Source of the DNA: Salinicola tamaricis
Lineage (GTDB): Bacteria; Pseudomonadota; Gammaproteobacteria; Pseudomonadales; Halomonadaceae
Direction: 5' to 3'
Assembly: GCF_003006155.1 (NCBI RefSeq)
Contig: NZ_CP023559.1
Location: forward strand, 4,030,001-4,094,000
Length of the DNA: 64,000 bases
The notes below the pieces were generated by a model. That model saw only the letters and a list, made by a program, of their open reading frames with translations, was not told the DNA's origin and did no database searches. A program made the translations under genes and the position numbers. Below are positions 10,070 to 19,180 of the stretch, piece by piece; the stretch's first letter is position 1, and each line of letters opens with the position of its first letter.

Positions 10070-10734
10070 GTCGCACCCCCCTCGTTCCAGAGCAGGCGAT
10101 GTACCGGCGCGTCTTCGTCGATCGCCGAGAATCGGCCCAGGCCGTCGAGGAAGTGGTTGTCGCGATGGTCGTTGCACTGGCTGACCTCGGCCGCCAGCAC
10201 CATCTCGCCCTCGCCCCAGAAGCGGTGCTGCACGCCGCGAGGTATGGTGATGCTTTGGCCCGCGCTGAGCCGAATCGGTCCCTGATAAAGCGGCACGGCG
10301 CGACCATCGACCCGGGTGATGGCATCGTCCGTCAGTGGCGCATCGTCACGCACCGCGCCGCGGGCGGTGAACTCGACGCAGAGCGTGCCGCCTCCGCGCA
10401 CGATGATGTCCTCGAGCTTGTCGTGATGGGCATGAAACGGGGTTTCCTGCCCGGGGCGTACGAACAGCAGCTTCTCGGCATAAGGCCGCTCACCCGGCTG
10501 GTCGGCCAAGCCGTTGCGCAGACAGAACAACGTCAGCCCTTTGGCAGCGAAATCGCCCTGGCCGAAATCGGTGACGTCCCAGCCCATCTGGCGGGCGCTC
10601 AGCCACTGGCTGCGTTCGGCAAGGCGGGCGTGCTCGTCGCGGCTCCAGGAGGCGAAGTCCGGCAGACGCCAGGCAAGCTCGACCAGTAGCGCTTCCGCGG
10701 TCTGGATGGCCTGATTGATCTGCGAGCGCTTCAT
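10066..10734 (-). CDS. D-lyxose/D-mannose isomerase family cupin
   Basis: 222 residues, resembling the D-lyxose ketol-isomerase family. The cupin metal site is visible as TPFHAHHDKLEDIIVRGGG plus the later histidine in GVQHRFWGEGEMV. Family members isomerise D-lyxose to D-xylulose or D-mannose to D-fructose with a divalent metal. It overlaps the dehydrogenase gene by four bases (ATGA) and the kinase start by four, so it is translationally coupled. The true substrate may be a modified sugar, because a dehydrogenase is in the same operon. Confidence 0.8.
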   Translation of the reverse strand: MKRSQINQAIQTAEALLVELAWRLPDFASWSRDEHARLAERSQWLSARQMGWDVTDFGQGDFAAKGLTLFCLRNGLADQPGERPYAEKLLFVRPGQETPFHAHHDKLEDIIVRGGGTLCVEFTARGAVRDDAPLTDDAITRVDGRAVPLYQGPIRLSAGQSITIPRGVQHRFWGEGEMVLAAEVSQCNDHRDNHFLDGLGRFSAIDEDAPVHRLLWNEGGAT

Positions 10735-11876
10735 GACGGGTACTCCACATCGACGACGCGCCCGCGCTGGCCGGCGTCCAGCGCCGCGGTGAGGATAGCG
10801 TGCTGGGCACTGGCCTCGGCGGGCGTCACGCAGCCGAAGCCGCGGGCGTCACCACCACACAGCTCGTCTAGATAAGCTGCCCACATCTGCTGGATGGCGT
10901 CGGTGAAGCCGAACTCGAAGATCGCCCCGGTGATCGCCGGAAACAGCGACTGATAGCCGAGATCCTCGGTCTGCCAGGTCTGTTGCCCGCCCGCCTGGTA
11001 GTGCATGAACCGCCACTGCCGGGGCGACTTGGTGGAAAAACAGGCCGAGCCGTTCATGCCGTGCACGCGCAGCGACCAGGTGTTGGATTCGCCAGGGGCG
11101 ATGCGCCAGGTCTTGAGCACCAGCGGGAAGCGGCTGTCACCCTCCTCGACGGTGGCGTTGATCGTGGCGTTATCCCAAGTCTCGCACGGCACCCGTTCGC
11201 CCTCGGCATTCGGCCGTGTGGTCACCCGATTGACCAGCTCGGCGTGGACCCGGCTGGGCCGCCAGCCCAAGCGCAGCGGCACGTGACAGACGTGCATGCC
11301 GAGATCGCCCATGCAGCCATATTCGCCGTTGACGTCGATCATCCGTTTCCAGTTGATCGGCTTGTCGGGATTGATGTCGGACGAGTGCAGGAACTCGCAC
11401 TCCACGGACAGAATCTCGCCGACATGGCCGGCGCGGACGAAATCGATCACGGCTTGCGCCCCGGGGAAGAACGGCATCTCCGAGGAGCAGCGCACCACCA
11501 ACTCGGGATGGGCATCGATGGCGCGCTGGATGACCGCGTTGGCCTCGGCATCGATCCCGAAGGGCTTTTCCCCGAACAGGTGCTTGCCGGCAGCCAGAAT
11601 GTCGGGATACAGCGCGGCATGCAGGTTGTGCGGCACCGCGCAATAGACAGCGTCCACGGCGTCGTTGGCTAGCAGTTCGCGATAGTCCGTGGTGGCCTGG
11701 ACGACCGAGGGCACGCGCTGCTCGAACCAGGCCATGGCCTCGCGGTTGGGGTCGCATACCGCCACGATCTCGGGTCGAGCCGAAGCGTCGGCCAGATGCA
11801 GCCAACGCGCGGCGGCGGAGGCGAATTCGCGGCCCATCAGGCCACAGCCGATAATGCCGAATCGTATCGTGCGCAT
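10731..11876 (-). CDS. Gfo/Idh/MocA family NAD(P)-dependent oxidoreductase
   Basis: 381 residues from the ATG at 11876 (GGGGTGAGA upstream). The Rossmann motif FGIIGCGLMG opens the protein. GEKPFGIDAEAN holds the family's catalytic lysine in the EKP motif, and GDLGMHVCHVPLRLG the conserved histidine region. Such enzymes oxidise sugar or inositol hydroxyls, or epimerise through a keto intermediate. It is second gene of the operon, four bases after the aldolase stop. It may oxidise the incoming sugar before isomerisation; the order of steps is inference. Confidence 0.85.
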   Translation of the reverse strand: MRTIRFGIIGCGLMGREFASAAARWLHLADASARPEIVAVCDPNREAMAWFEQRVPSVVQATTDYRELLANDAVDAVYCAVPHNLHAALYPDILAAGKHLFGEKPFGIDAEANAVIQRAIDAHPELVVRCSSEMPFFPGAQAVIDFVRAGHVGEILSVECEFLHSSDINPDKPINWKRMIDVNGEYGCMGDLGMHVCHVPLRLGWRPSRVHAELVNRVTTRPNAEGERVPCETWDNATINATVEEGDSRFPLVLKTWRIAPGESNTWSLRVHGMNGSACFSTKSPRQWRFMHYQAGGQQTWQTEDLGYQSLFPAITGAIFEFGFTDAIQQMWAAYLDELCGGDARGFGCVTPAEASAQHAILTAALDAGQRGRVVDVEYPS

Positions 11877-11880
11877 CGTC

Positions 11881-12705
11881 TCACCCCAGTTTGGCGCGGG
11901 CGTCGTCGACGCTCGCATTGTCGTGGACGATGGCCATCAGCGCAGCCGTCATGCCGGCCGGATTGTGGTGATGGATCACGTTACGGCCGTAGACGATGCC
12001 GCGCGCGCCCTGCTCCATCAGGGTCTTGGTACGGCGCAGGATCTCGTCGTCGCTGACCTTGCCCCCGCCGCGCACCAGCACCGGCACATCCTGGGCGATC
12101 TCGATCACCCGGTGGTACTCGCTGACATCGTCGCAGGGGTCGGCCTTGACGATATCCGCGCCGAGTTCCACTGCCTGACGGACCAGCGGCAGGATCTTGT
12201 CGATATCGCCATCGACGCCATAGCCGCCTTTGCTGTTGTCCTGCATGACCAGGGGTTCGACCATCAGCGGCATACCGAAGGCTTCACAGATCGGCTTCAA
12301 CCGGTTGACGTTGGCGATACAGTCGCCCAGCAGCTCGGGCTGGTCCGGTAGCTGAAGCAGATTGACCACCACGCAAGCGGCATCCAGGCGCACCGCCTGC
12401 TCCACCGGTGAGTCGATCACCCGGGAGAACAGGCTGCGCGGCAGCGGATTACCGTAGACGTTGGCGATATCGGTGCGCAGCACCAGCGCCGGGCGATCCG
12501 CCCCGGGCATGGCCTGCAGGAGTCGTGCGGTACCCGGCGGTAGCTGGATCGCATCCGGGCGCGCTGCGGCGACGGTGTGGATGGCGTCGTGCATGTTCTC
12601 GATACCGTTGAGAAAACTGGCCTCGTTGAACATGCCGTGATCGATGGCGACATCGAAACAGTTACCCGAGGCACCGAACAGGCGGTTCATTCTTGCGGTG
12701 GTCAT
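11881..12705 (-). CDS. DeoC/LacD/DhnA family class I aldolase
   Basis: 274 residues from the ATG at 12705, with AAAGGAG about eight bases upstream. AIDHGMFN at the start and GADIVKADPCDD (Schiff-base lysine) are hallmarks of the DhnA-type fructose-bisphosphate aldolase, LacD and YihT group; VLVRGGGKV forms the phosphate-binding loop. It probably cleaves a ketose phosphate to a three-carbon phosphate plus an aldehyde. First gene of the operon, 23 bases downstream of the LacI-type operator. With kinase and isomerase, the set resembles an Embden-Meyerhof-like route for an unusual sugar. Confidence 0.85.
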   Translation of the reverse strand: MTTARMNRLFGASGNCFDVAIDHGMFNEASFLNGIENMHDAIHTVAAARPDAIQLPPGTARLLQAMPGADRPALVLRTDIANVYGNPLPRSLFSRVIDSPVEQAVRLDAACVVVNLLQLPDQPELLGDCIANVNRLKPICEAFGMPLMVEPLVMQDNSKGGYGVDGDIDKILPLVRQAVELGADIVKADPCDDVSEYHRVIEIAQDVPVLVRGGGKVSDDEILRRTKTLMEQGARGIVYGRNVIHHHNPAGMTAALMAIVHDNASVDDARAKLG

Positions 12706-12727
12706 CGAAAACTCCTTTATGGCAATG

Positions 12728-12741
12728 TGGAAACGTTTCCA
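12728..12741. promoter_or_regulatory. LacI/GalR-type operator, perfect 14-bp palindrome
   Basis: TGGAAACGTTTCCA is a perfect palindrome with the central CG typical of LacI-family operators; it extends to 22 bp with one mismatched pair. It lies just upstream of the aldolase ribosome-binding site and next to a possible -10 (rc of 12741-12746, CAATAT), so a bound repressor would block transcription. The local LacI gene at 8061 is the obvious candidate regulator. Confidence 0.85.
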
Positions 12742-12770
12742 TATTGGGAGTGAGAACGCGATGACGACAA
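12741..12770 (-). promoter_or_regulatory. Candidate promoter of the sugar operon
   Basis: On the minus strand TTGTCG (12770-12765) and CAATAT (12746-12741) are spaced 18 bases apart, a plausible -35/-10 pair; the operator begins at the -10 edge. Hexamers are imperfect. Confidence 0.4.
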
Positions 12771-12771
12771 C

Positions 12772-13198
12772 TAGACCTAAGTGGCACAGCGTGTCAGACG
12801 GGGTCAGGAGGACAGAGATCAAACGTCGCGGAGACGCATAGCTCGCGGATAACGGCGGCGCGAGTGCGCAGGATCCAGCGCGTGCGGCGTACGCGCACGG
12901 AGAGGTATGACGGCGCGGCGCTCATCGACCCGCCGGGATGTGACCGAGGTCTAGCCGATGTCGAAAAGCGTCATGGCCCGGAGAATACAAGGGGGAGGTG
13001 GCACGGAGAATCGCGTGGTCAGGCTGGCGGCGCCGGTGATTCAACGCCGACTGCGCCGGCCATTCGCGCGAAGTTGGCGAGCCCGGCTAGCGCACGCCAG
13101 CCAAGCACTCGCGCCCCGAAGGGGATAGATCCTCTCCCACTCCGATGCGCGATAGCCCATGCACAATGGATAACCGATGGCGGTTCAGCGCTTCTGTG
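12772..13198. other. Gene-free stretch upstream of the sugar operon
   Basis: No supported coding region. It holds a short CCCC-GAA-GGGG hairpin near 13116-13126 without a U-run. A long plus-strand frame through here is the shadow of the DUF1161 gene. Nothing else recognisable. Confidence 0.5.
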
Positions 13199-13783
13199 TC
13201 AGGGCGAGGTAGCTGGCTTCAGCGTATCGCGCACCCGCCCATCAGCGTCCTGGCGGCCCAGGTCATCGGCGGAAGACGTCTCACCGGCAGTGTCGCCTGT
13301 CGTCGCGGCGGAAGACGTCTCATCGGCAGTGTCGCCTGTCGTCGCGGCGGAAGGCTCGGCCTGGGACGGCTCAGCGCCCACGGCTGGCGCGTCCGAGCCA
13401 GCCGTAGCGGTATCCGGGGCCGGTGCCTCCGGCGTCGAGGCAGCAGCAGGCGCGCTGCTCTCGGTCGCACCGTGGCGGCTGTAGACGATCTTGCGCGTCC
13501 CGCCATCGCAGCTGCCGACCACCTCGGCGCCGGCATGCGGCTCGCCGGCACGCACCACGCCGTCCTCGACCTGGGCGTTGTCGACGATCTCCAACAGGAA
13601 ATGGCGCGCCCCGTTGGCGCGGATCGTCTGCTCGATCTGCGTCTGCAGCTTGCTGCAGGCCAGACGAGTCTCAGGCTGCTGGTCGAACGGCGAATCGCTC
13701 TGTTGCGCCTGGGCCCAGGCTGTGGCCGAGATCAGGCAAAGCCCGCCGGTGATACCGATGAGTGTTCCTTTCAAGACACGCAT
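13199..13783 (-). CDS. DUF1161 periplasmic protein with Ala/Thr/Ser/Glu-rich tail
   Basis: 194 residues from the ATG at 13783 (GGAG upstream). A signal peptide (MRVLKGTLIGITGGLCLISA, cleaved after TAWAQA) is followed by a DUF1161 core with two cysteines: LACSKLQTQIEQTIRANG, FLLEIVD and VVGSCDGGTRKIVYSR. In the usual family the protein ends there at about 80 residues. Here about 85 extra residues rich in A, T, S, P, E and D follow, including two nearly identical 13-residue repeats. Role unknown; probably a small periplasmic protein with a disordered acidic tail, as is common in halophiles. Confidence 0.75.
   Translation of the reverse strand: MRVLKGTLIGITGGLCLISATAWAQAQQSDSPFDQQPETRLACSKLQTQIEQTIRANGARHFLLEIVDNAQVEDGVVRAGEPHAGAEVVGSCDGGTRKIVYSRHGATESSAPAAASTPEAPAPDTATAGSDAPAVGAEPSQAEPSAATTGDTADETSSAATTGDTAGETSSADDLGRQDADGRVRDTLKPATSP
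13272..13349. repeat. 39-bp tandem repeat, two copies, in the DUF1161 gene
   Basis: Units 13272-13310 and 13311-13349 differ at one base and encode the 13-residue repeat SAATTGDTA-D/G-ETS. It is in frame and explains the long tail. Confidence 0.9.
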
Positions 13784-13870
13784 AGTGACTCCTTTCCCCT
13801 GCCTCTCCCTGGTGCCGGCGACGGCCGGCACCTGCTCGAATCGTCAAACCTTCATCTCTGACCACCGACC

Positions 13871-14533
13871 CTACAGCGCGAACTCACCGCCGCGCGCCAC
13901 CGCGCGCTGATAGGCTGGGCGTTCCCGCATACGGGCCAGCGCCCGAGCGACCGCCGGGTAGTTCTCGAGGTCTCCGCTACGATTGGCCGCCAGCAGCACG
14001 AAGCTCATCTGGATGTCCGCCGCGGTGAACTCGCTACCGGTGAACCACTCGTATTGACTCAGCTCGCTCTCCCAATAGGCGTAATGGCGCGCCAACTGGG
14101 GGTCGAGGAACTGCTTGCGCACGCCCTGCCCCAGCGCCTTGCCGATGGGGCGGATCAGCGCCGGTACCGGCTTGTGACCGAGCCGACTCATCAAAAGACG
14201 CATCAGCAGCAGCGGCATCGCCGACCCCTCGGCGTAGTGCAGCCAGTGCAGATAGCGTACCCACTCGGGGGAGCCGACGTCCGGCACCAGCCAGCCGCCG
14301 TCATGACGCGCAATCAGATACTCGATGATCGCCCCCGATTCGGCCACGGTGTGCTCACCGTCGGTAATCACCGGCGACTTGCCGAGCGGATGGACCCGCT
14401 TCAGCGCCTCGGGTGCCAGCATGGTCTTGGGGTCACGGCGGTAGATCTCGATCTCGTAATCGAGCTCCAGCTCCTCGAGCAGCCAGACGATCCGCTGGGA
14501 GCGGGAATTTTCCAGGTGATGGACGACGATCAT
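13871..14533 (-). CDS. Glutathione S-transferase family protein
   Basis: 220 residues. The thioredoxin-like N-domain begins MIVVHHLENSRSQRIVWLLE, with the Ser-rich active-site turn (N-S-R-S) and VITDGEHTVAESGAI, the glutathione gamma-glutamyl binding ES motif. The all-helical C-domain ends with FTAADIQMSFVL, containing the conserved N-capping box aspartate. It would conjugate or reduce electrophiles with glutathione in the cytoplasm. It stands alone; the substrate is unknown. Confidence 0.9.
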   Translation of the reverse strand: MIVVHHLENSRSQRIVWLLEELELDYEIEIYRRDPKTMLAPEALKRVHPLGKSPVITDGEHTVAESGAIIEYLIARHDGGWLVPDVGSPEWVRYLHWLHYAEGSAMPLLLMRLLMSRLGHKPVPALIRPIGKALGQGVRKQFLDPQLARHYAYWESELSQYEWFTGSEFTAADIQMSFVLLAANRSGDLENYPAVARALARMRERPAYQRAVARGGEFAL

Positions 14534-14626
14534 GAACGGAGCATCCTTGGATAGAGATCGAACTTGGCTTAACGATAGGGGGTTATCGGTGTCGCCGCCA
14601 GCCCCGAACGCCGCCGTTCGAGCGCA

Positions 14627-15679
14627 CTATCCCAGGCCCAGCACGGCGGCGTAGGCGTCGCGCCAGCGCGGCCATTGCCAGGCGCTGGCGTCAGGTAGCA
14701 CCGGACGCTGCTCGGTATGACGCAGCCACTGCCCCAGGCGCGCGGCCAGCGCCTCGGCGCCGCCGCGATAACGGTAAACGTCGTCGTAGTAGTCGGGAAA
14801 GCAGAGCCGGTCGGGCACCAGCGGCACGCATCCATGGGTCACCGCCTCCATGATCGCCAGCCCCTGGAACTCATGATCGGTAGTGGAGACCACGATGGCG
14901 CTCGATTCGAGCATCCGGACATAAGCATCACTCGGCTGTTCGCCCCAGCACACTATGCGCTCGCCTAGCCAGTCGCGGGCCTGATCGAAGATCGCCGGGC
15001 GGGTGCGGAACTGCTGGCCCATGACGGCGACCTCGAACGCCACCTCCTCCTCGACCAGCGTCGCCAGCGCGGCAAAGAACGCCTCCGGATTCTTGTCGTA
15101 CTCCCAGCGATGGTTCCACACGATCCGGTGGCCGCCGTTGGCCTGGCGCGGCGCCGCCTCGGGTAGCGGCACCGGCAGCACCTGCGCCCGCTCGGCCAGG
15201 CTCTCCAACCACGCCTGAGGCCGCGGCCGGCCCGGCATGCGGCCGAGAAAATCGCGCACGCCGTCACAGAAGCTGTCGCGGTTGTAGCGGCTGTTGAACA
15301 CCACGCTATCCGCCGCCATGGCGGCGTAGAGATTGACCATCATCGGCTCGGGGCGCGGCATCTGCTGGGCGGAGGCGGGAAAGGCGAACTGGTTCTCGTG
15401 AAAATAGACCACCTTGTGCGCCCGACCCAGCCCCGGGCAGAGCCCGACCAAGGTGGCCAGGTCGACCATCGAAGTCGCCACCACCAGATCGTAGGTCTGT
15501 GCCAGCGCCGCCTCCTGGGTGACCTGCCAGATCAGCGGGTTGGCACGGATCGACCAGGCGAAGTGGCGCGGCGGCAGCTCCAGGCGCGTCCACTCGATCT
15601 CAGGAAAGGCAGCCACAAGGCCATCGGCCCAGACCCGATGGCTCACCGCGGCGTAAGCGGACAGCAGTAGTGCTTTCAT
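14627..15679 (-). CDS. DUF3524 glycosyltransferase, tRNA-queuosine mannosyltransferase-like
   Basis: 350 residues. The N-terminal half (MKALLLSAYAAVSHRVWADG, LPPRHFAWSIRANPL, VVYFHENQFAFP) matches the domain formerly DUF3524, found in animal GTDC1, which was identified as the tRNA-Asp queuosine mannosyltransferase (QTMAN). The C-terminal half is a GT4 glycosyltransferase fold, with IVWNHRWEYDKNPEAFF and the nucleotide-sugar motif HEFQGLAIMEAVTHGCVPLV. It is likely cytoplasmic, with a GDP- or UDP-sugar donor. Whether the bacterial protein acts on queuosine-tRNA is unknown. It stands alone between GST and hlyU, and its ribosome-binding site is weak. Confidence 0.82.
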   Translation of the reverse strand: MKALLLSAYAAVSHRVWADGLVAAFPEIEWTRLELPPRHFAWSIRANPLIWQVTQEAALAQTYDLVVATSMVDLATLVGLCPGLGRAHKVVYFHENQFAFPASAQQMPRPEPMMVNLYAAMAADSVVFNSRYNRDSFCDGVRDFLGRMPGRPRPQAWLESLAERAQVLPVPLPEAAPRQANGGHRIVWNHRWEYDKNPEAFFAALATLVEEEVAFEVAVMGQQFRTRPAIFDQARDWLGERIVCWGEQPSDAYVRMLESSAIVVSTTDHEFQGLAIMEAVTHGCVPLVPDRLCFPDYYDDVYRYRGGAEALAARLGQWLRHTEQRPVLPDASAWQWPRWRDAYAAVLGLG

Positions 15680-15811
15680 GGGGCTATCTCGGGCAACGGC
15701 TTTCTCCCGTCAAGGTTGTCTCGAAGCAAGGTTTCGACTCGCAAAGACGCTCACCCGCCAGGACCTTATCGAGCAGAGACTTGCGCTCCCGTCGAGCGTG
15801 CCTGTTGGCAC

Positions 15812-15840
15812 AAAAAACGACGGCGCCCGGAGGCGCCGTC
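15812..15840 (-). terminator. Rho-independent terminator of hlyU
   Basis: Perfect 9-bp stem (15819-15827/15832-15840) with a 4-nt loop. On the minus strand it is followed by G and TTTTTT (15817-15812), a classic intrinsic terminator 28 bases after the hlyU stop. Confidence 0.9.
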
Positions 15841-15867
15841 ATCGTTTGGCCAGGGGAATGGCCGAGC

Positions 15868-16176
15868 TCAGTGCGCCTGCTCGAACATCGCGTCACCGAT
15901 ATCATCGATATAGCGCTGGCTCTTGCTCACCATCAGCGCCACACAGGCGTCTTCGCCGGGCACCACGTCGGAGCGCTCGAAGCGCCGCTCGCGCATCTGA
16001 CCATCGTCGCCGGGCTTGCGAATCCAGCCACTGACCCGGTACTGACCGTTGGCCGCCTGCGGCGCTGGCACGATCAGAAACCCCTTGTACTCGACCGCCT
16101 CGCGCTCCTTCTGCGGCTTGGCGCTATCCGCCGTGCGCTCGCCACCCAGCAAGCCGGAGAACAGTTTCTTGAGCAT
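15868..16176 (-). CDS. hlyU: HlyU family protein
   Basis: 102 residues. It begins MLKKLFSGLLGG, then VEYKGFLIVPAPQAANGQYR and WIRKPGDDG, recognisable as the PF10115 HlyU family. The Vibrio name comes from a haemolysin activator, but this family (no wHTH) is a separate small protein of uncertain role. It is followed by a strong terminator and lies about 50 bases after argG on the same strand, possibly cotranscribed. Confidence 0.75.
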   Translation of the reverse strand: MLKKLFSGLLGGERTADSAKPQKEREAVEYKGFLIVPAPQAANGQYRVSGWIRKPGDDGQMRERRFERSDVVPGEDACVALMVSKSQRYIDDIGDAMFEQAH

Positions 16177-16226
16177 GGCACTCTCCCCTCGTCGATGACC
16201 GGCGCGGTATCGCGCCGATCTTGGCC

Positions 16227-17447
<1,221 letters not shown>

Positions 17448-17748
17448 GCGGCAACTCCTTGGGTGTGACGTCTCGAGCGCTCGAACGTCTCGCGTCGAGC
17501 GTGGCTGATGGTGACACAGCCGACCACGGCGGGCAGCGCGGGCGGCTGTGTACGCGAATCGATCCCGGATTATAACGCCCCCGTCCCCGCACGAATACCG
17601 AGCGGCAGGACGCCGAGGCCCGAAACTGCTAGACTTTTCGCCATTCAACACAAGCGTCATGGCGGCCGTTTTACAAGAACGTGCCCCGCGACGCTGCTTC
17701 GATTCGGGCGGTGCCATCGCCGCCACCTAAGGCAACGGGAGTACTTGC
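17448..17748. other. argG/rnt divergent intergenic region with argG -10 box
   Basis: TATAAT on the minus strand at 17574-17569 is a likely -10 for argG. The transcribed leader holds an 8-bp stem ACACAGCC/GGCTGTGT and, at 17467-17489, a palindrome centred on CGAGCGCTCG. No clear leader terminator or Arg leader peptide was found here. No gene. Confidence 0.5.
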
Positions 17749-18414
17749 ATGTCGGACGCCAGCACGAGAGAGCTGATGGCGCAGCGTTTTGTGGATATCT
17801 CCCGGTGGGTGGTCGATATCGAGACCGGCGGCTTCAACGCCGCCACCGATGCCCTGCTCGAGGTCGCGGCAGTACCGCTGACGATGGACGAACAGGGCAA
17901 CCTGCTGCCACTGGAGACGCTCTCCTTCCATGTGGTGCCGTTCGCGGGGGCCAATATCGAGCAGTCGGCGCTCGACTTCACCGGCATCGATCTCGACAGC
18001 CCCTTCCGCCAGCAGATCGCGGTGAGCGAGAAAGAGGCGCTGGACGGCCTGTTCAAGCCGATCCGCAAGACGATCAAGTCCCACGGCTGCACCCGGGCGA
18101 TTCTGGTCGGACACAACGCCGCCTTCGATCACGGTTTCATGAACGCCGCGATCCAACGCTGCGGCATCAAGCGCAACCCGTTTCACCCCTTCTCGAGCTT
18201 CGACACCGCCAGCCTGTCGGCACTGGCCTACGGCCAGACCGTGCTCGCCCGTGCCTGCCAGGCCGCCGGTATCGAGTTCGACAACGCCGAGGCGCACTCG
18301 GCCAGCTACGACACCGAGCGCACTGCCGCGCTGTTCTGCGCCATCGTCAACCGCTTCAAGGATCTCGGCGGCTGGCACCTGGCGATGCGCGAGCAGGGCT
18401 TCGAGGATATTTGA
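17749..18414 (+). CDS. rnt: Ribonuclease T
   Basis: 3'-5' exoribonuclease that trims tRNA CCA ends and the 3' ends of other stable RNAs. 221 residues from the ATG at 17749 (GGGAG upstream). The DEDDh exonuclease motifs are [10 protein letters not shown] (ExoI), [11 protein letters not shown] (ExoII) and [12 protein letters not shown] (ExoIII); basic patches typical of RNase T are kept. The gene ends 41 bases before a large inverted repeat, and grxD converges on it. Confidence 0.95.
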   Translation: MSDASTRELMAQRFVDISRWVVDIETGGFNAATDALLEVAAVPLTMDEQGNLLPLETLSFHVVPFAGANIEQSALDFTGIDLDSPFRQQIAVSEKEALDGLFKPIRKTIKSHGCTRAILVGHNAAFDHGFMNAAIQRCGIKRNPFHPFSSFDTASLSALAYGQTVLARACQAAGIEFDNAEAHSASYDTERTAALFCAIVNRFKDLGGWHLAMREQGFEDI

Positions 18415-18455
18415 GTCCCTCATCGAGCGCGCCCGTCTGCACAAGCCCAGCTGAA

Positions 18456-18523
18456 AACGCCCTACTAGAAACCCCAACGCCGCCCCGAATCCGGGGCGGC
18501 GTTGGGGTTTCTAGTAGGGCGTT
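18456..18523. repeat. Perfect 32-bp inverted repeat between rnt and grxD
   Basis: Arms 18456-18487 and 18492-18523 are exactly complementary with an AATC loop. It is far longer than a normal terminator stem, and no U-tract follows in either direction. It may serve as a bidirectional terminator or 3'-end stabiliser for the convergent genes, or be a mobile palindromic element. Confidence 0.95.
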
Positions 18524-18557
18524 CATACCTGGCTTCGCGGCCGGTGGCCGCTTTTCC

Positions 18558-18902
18558 TCAGCTGTCGCTGGAAGCTTCCGCCGACTTCGCCGCCGCTTCC
18601 TTCACCATCGGCTCGAGCTCACCGCTCTGGTACATCTCGACGATGATGTCGCAGCCGCCGACCAGCTCACCGTTGATCCACAGCTGCGGAAAGGTCGGCC
18701 AGCTGGCGTACTTGGGCAGCTCGGCGCGGATGTCCGGGTTGTCCAGGATGTTGACGAAGGCGAAACGCTCGCCGCAGGCCATCAGGGCCTGCACCGCCTG
18801 GGCGGAGAAGCCGCACTGCGGCAGCTGCGGGGTGCCTTTCATGTAGAGCAGGATCGCGTTGTCGCCGATCTGCTGCTTGATGGTGTCGAGGGTATCGCTC
18901 AT
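18558..18902 (-). CDS. grxD: Monothiol glutaredoxin (Grx4 type)
   Basis: 114 residues from the ATG at 18902 with AAAGGAC upstream. The CGFS monothiol active site is in LPQCGFSAQAV, preceded by LLYMKGTP; the glutathione-binding WPTFPQLWINGELVGGCDI follows. Such glutaredoxins carry a bridging 2Fe-2S cluster and deliver it to, or sense it with, BolA-type partners. It is convergent with rnt and divergent from argF. Confidence 0.96.
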   Translation of the reverse strand: MSDTLDTIKQQIGDNAILLYMKGTPQLPQCGFSAQAVQALMACGERFAFVNILDNPDIRAELPKYASWPTFPQLWINGELVGGCDIIVEMYQSGELEPMVKEAAAKSAEASSDS

Positions 18903-19086
18903 GGGACGTCCTTTGGCGGGACGAGCGCGATCAAGGCGCTCGTCGCGTGGCTGCATGAAGTTTGACCGTGACGCTCATTCTACTGATGACTTGGCGCGAA
19001 AACACCCCTGCCCCGGCGATCGCCGCCCCACGCCTGCGCGGTGCCGCCACCGCGAGCCATTGCGCGGCTGCGGGGGGCTGGTTAGG

Positions 19087-19128
19087 ATGAAGGATCTCGC
19101 ACGAACCGGCAGGCAGCCAAGCCGGTGA
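19087..19128 (+). CDS. Candidate argF leader peptide, 13 residues, three Arg codons
   Basis: ATG at 19087 to TGA at 19126-19128 encodes MKDLARTGRQPSR. The three arginine codons are CGA, AGG and CGG, all normally rare and unlike the CGC-rich usage of the neighbouring genes. GGGGGG lies nine bases upstream as a possible ribosome-binding site. A hairpin (19105-19110/19121-19126) covers the Arg codons and stop, and a terminator-like structure follows immediately. The layout is that of an amino-acid attenuator. Inferred from sequence only. Confidence 0.55.
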   Translation: MKDLARTGRQPSR

Positions 19129-19180
19129 CGGCGCCGTTCAGCGAACCGTTCAAACGGCCTTTCGCTCGCGGCGCTTTTTT
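19105..19180 (+). promoter_or_regulatory. Candidate argF transcription attenuator
   Basis: Stem 1 pairs 19105-19110 with 19121-19126. Stem 2 pairs 19131-19136 with 19169-19174, with inner helices 19141-19145/19161-19165 and 19146-19149/19154-19157, and is followed directly by TTTTTT (19175-19180). The U-run ends 65 bases before the argF start. The 3' side of stem 1 adjoins the terminator, where a ribosome stalled on the Arg codons could change pairing. Confidence 0.55.

Noticed and set aside
10066..12705. Sulfoquinovose degradation (sulfo-EMP) operon
   Set aside because: Kinase and aldolase families fit, but there is no sulfoquinovosidase, YihS-type isomerase, sulfonate exporter or DHPS-type processing gene, and the permease is a neutral-sugar porter.
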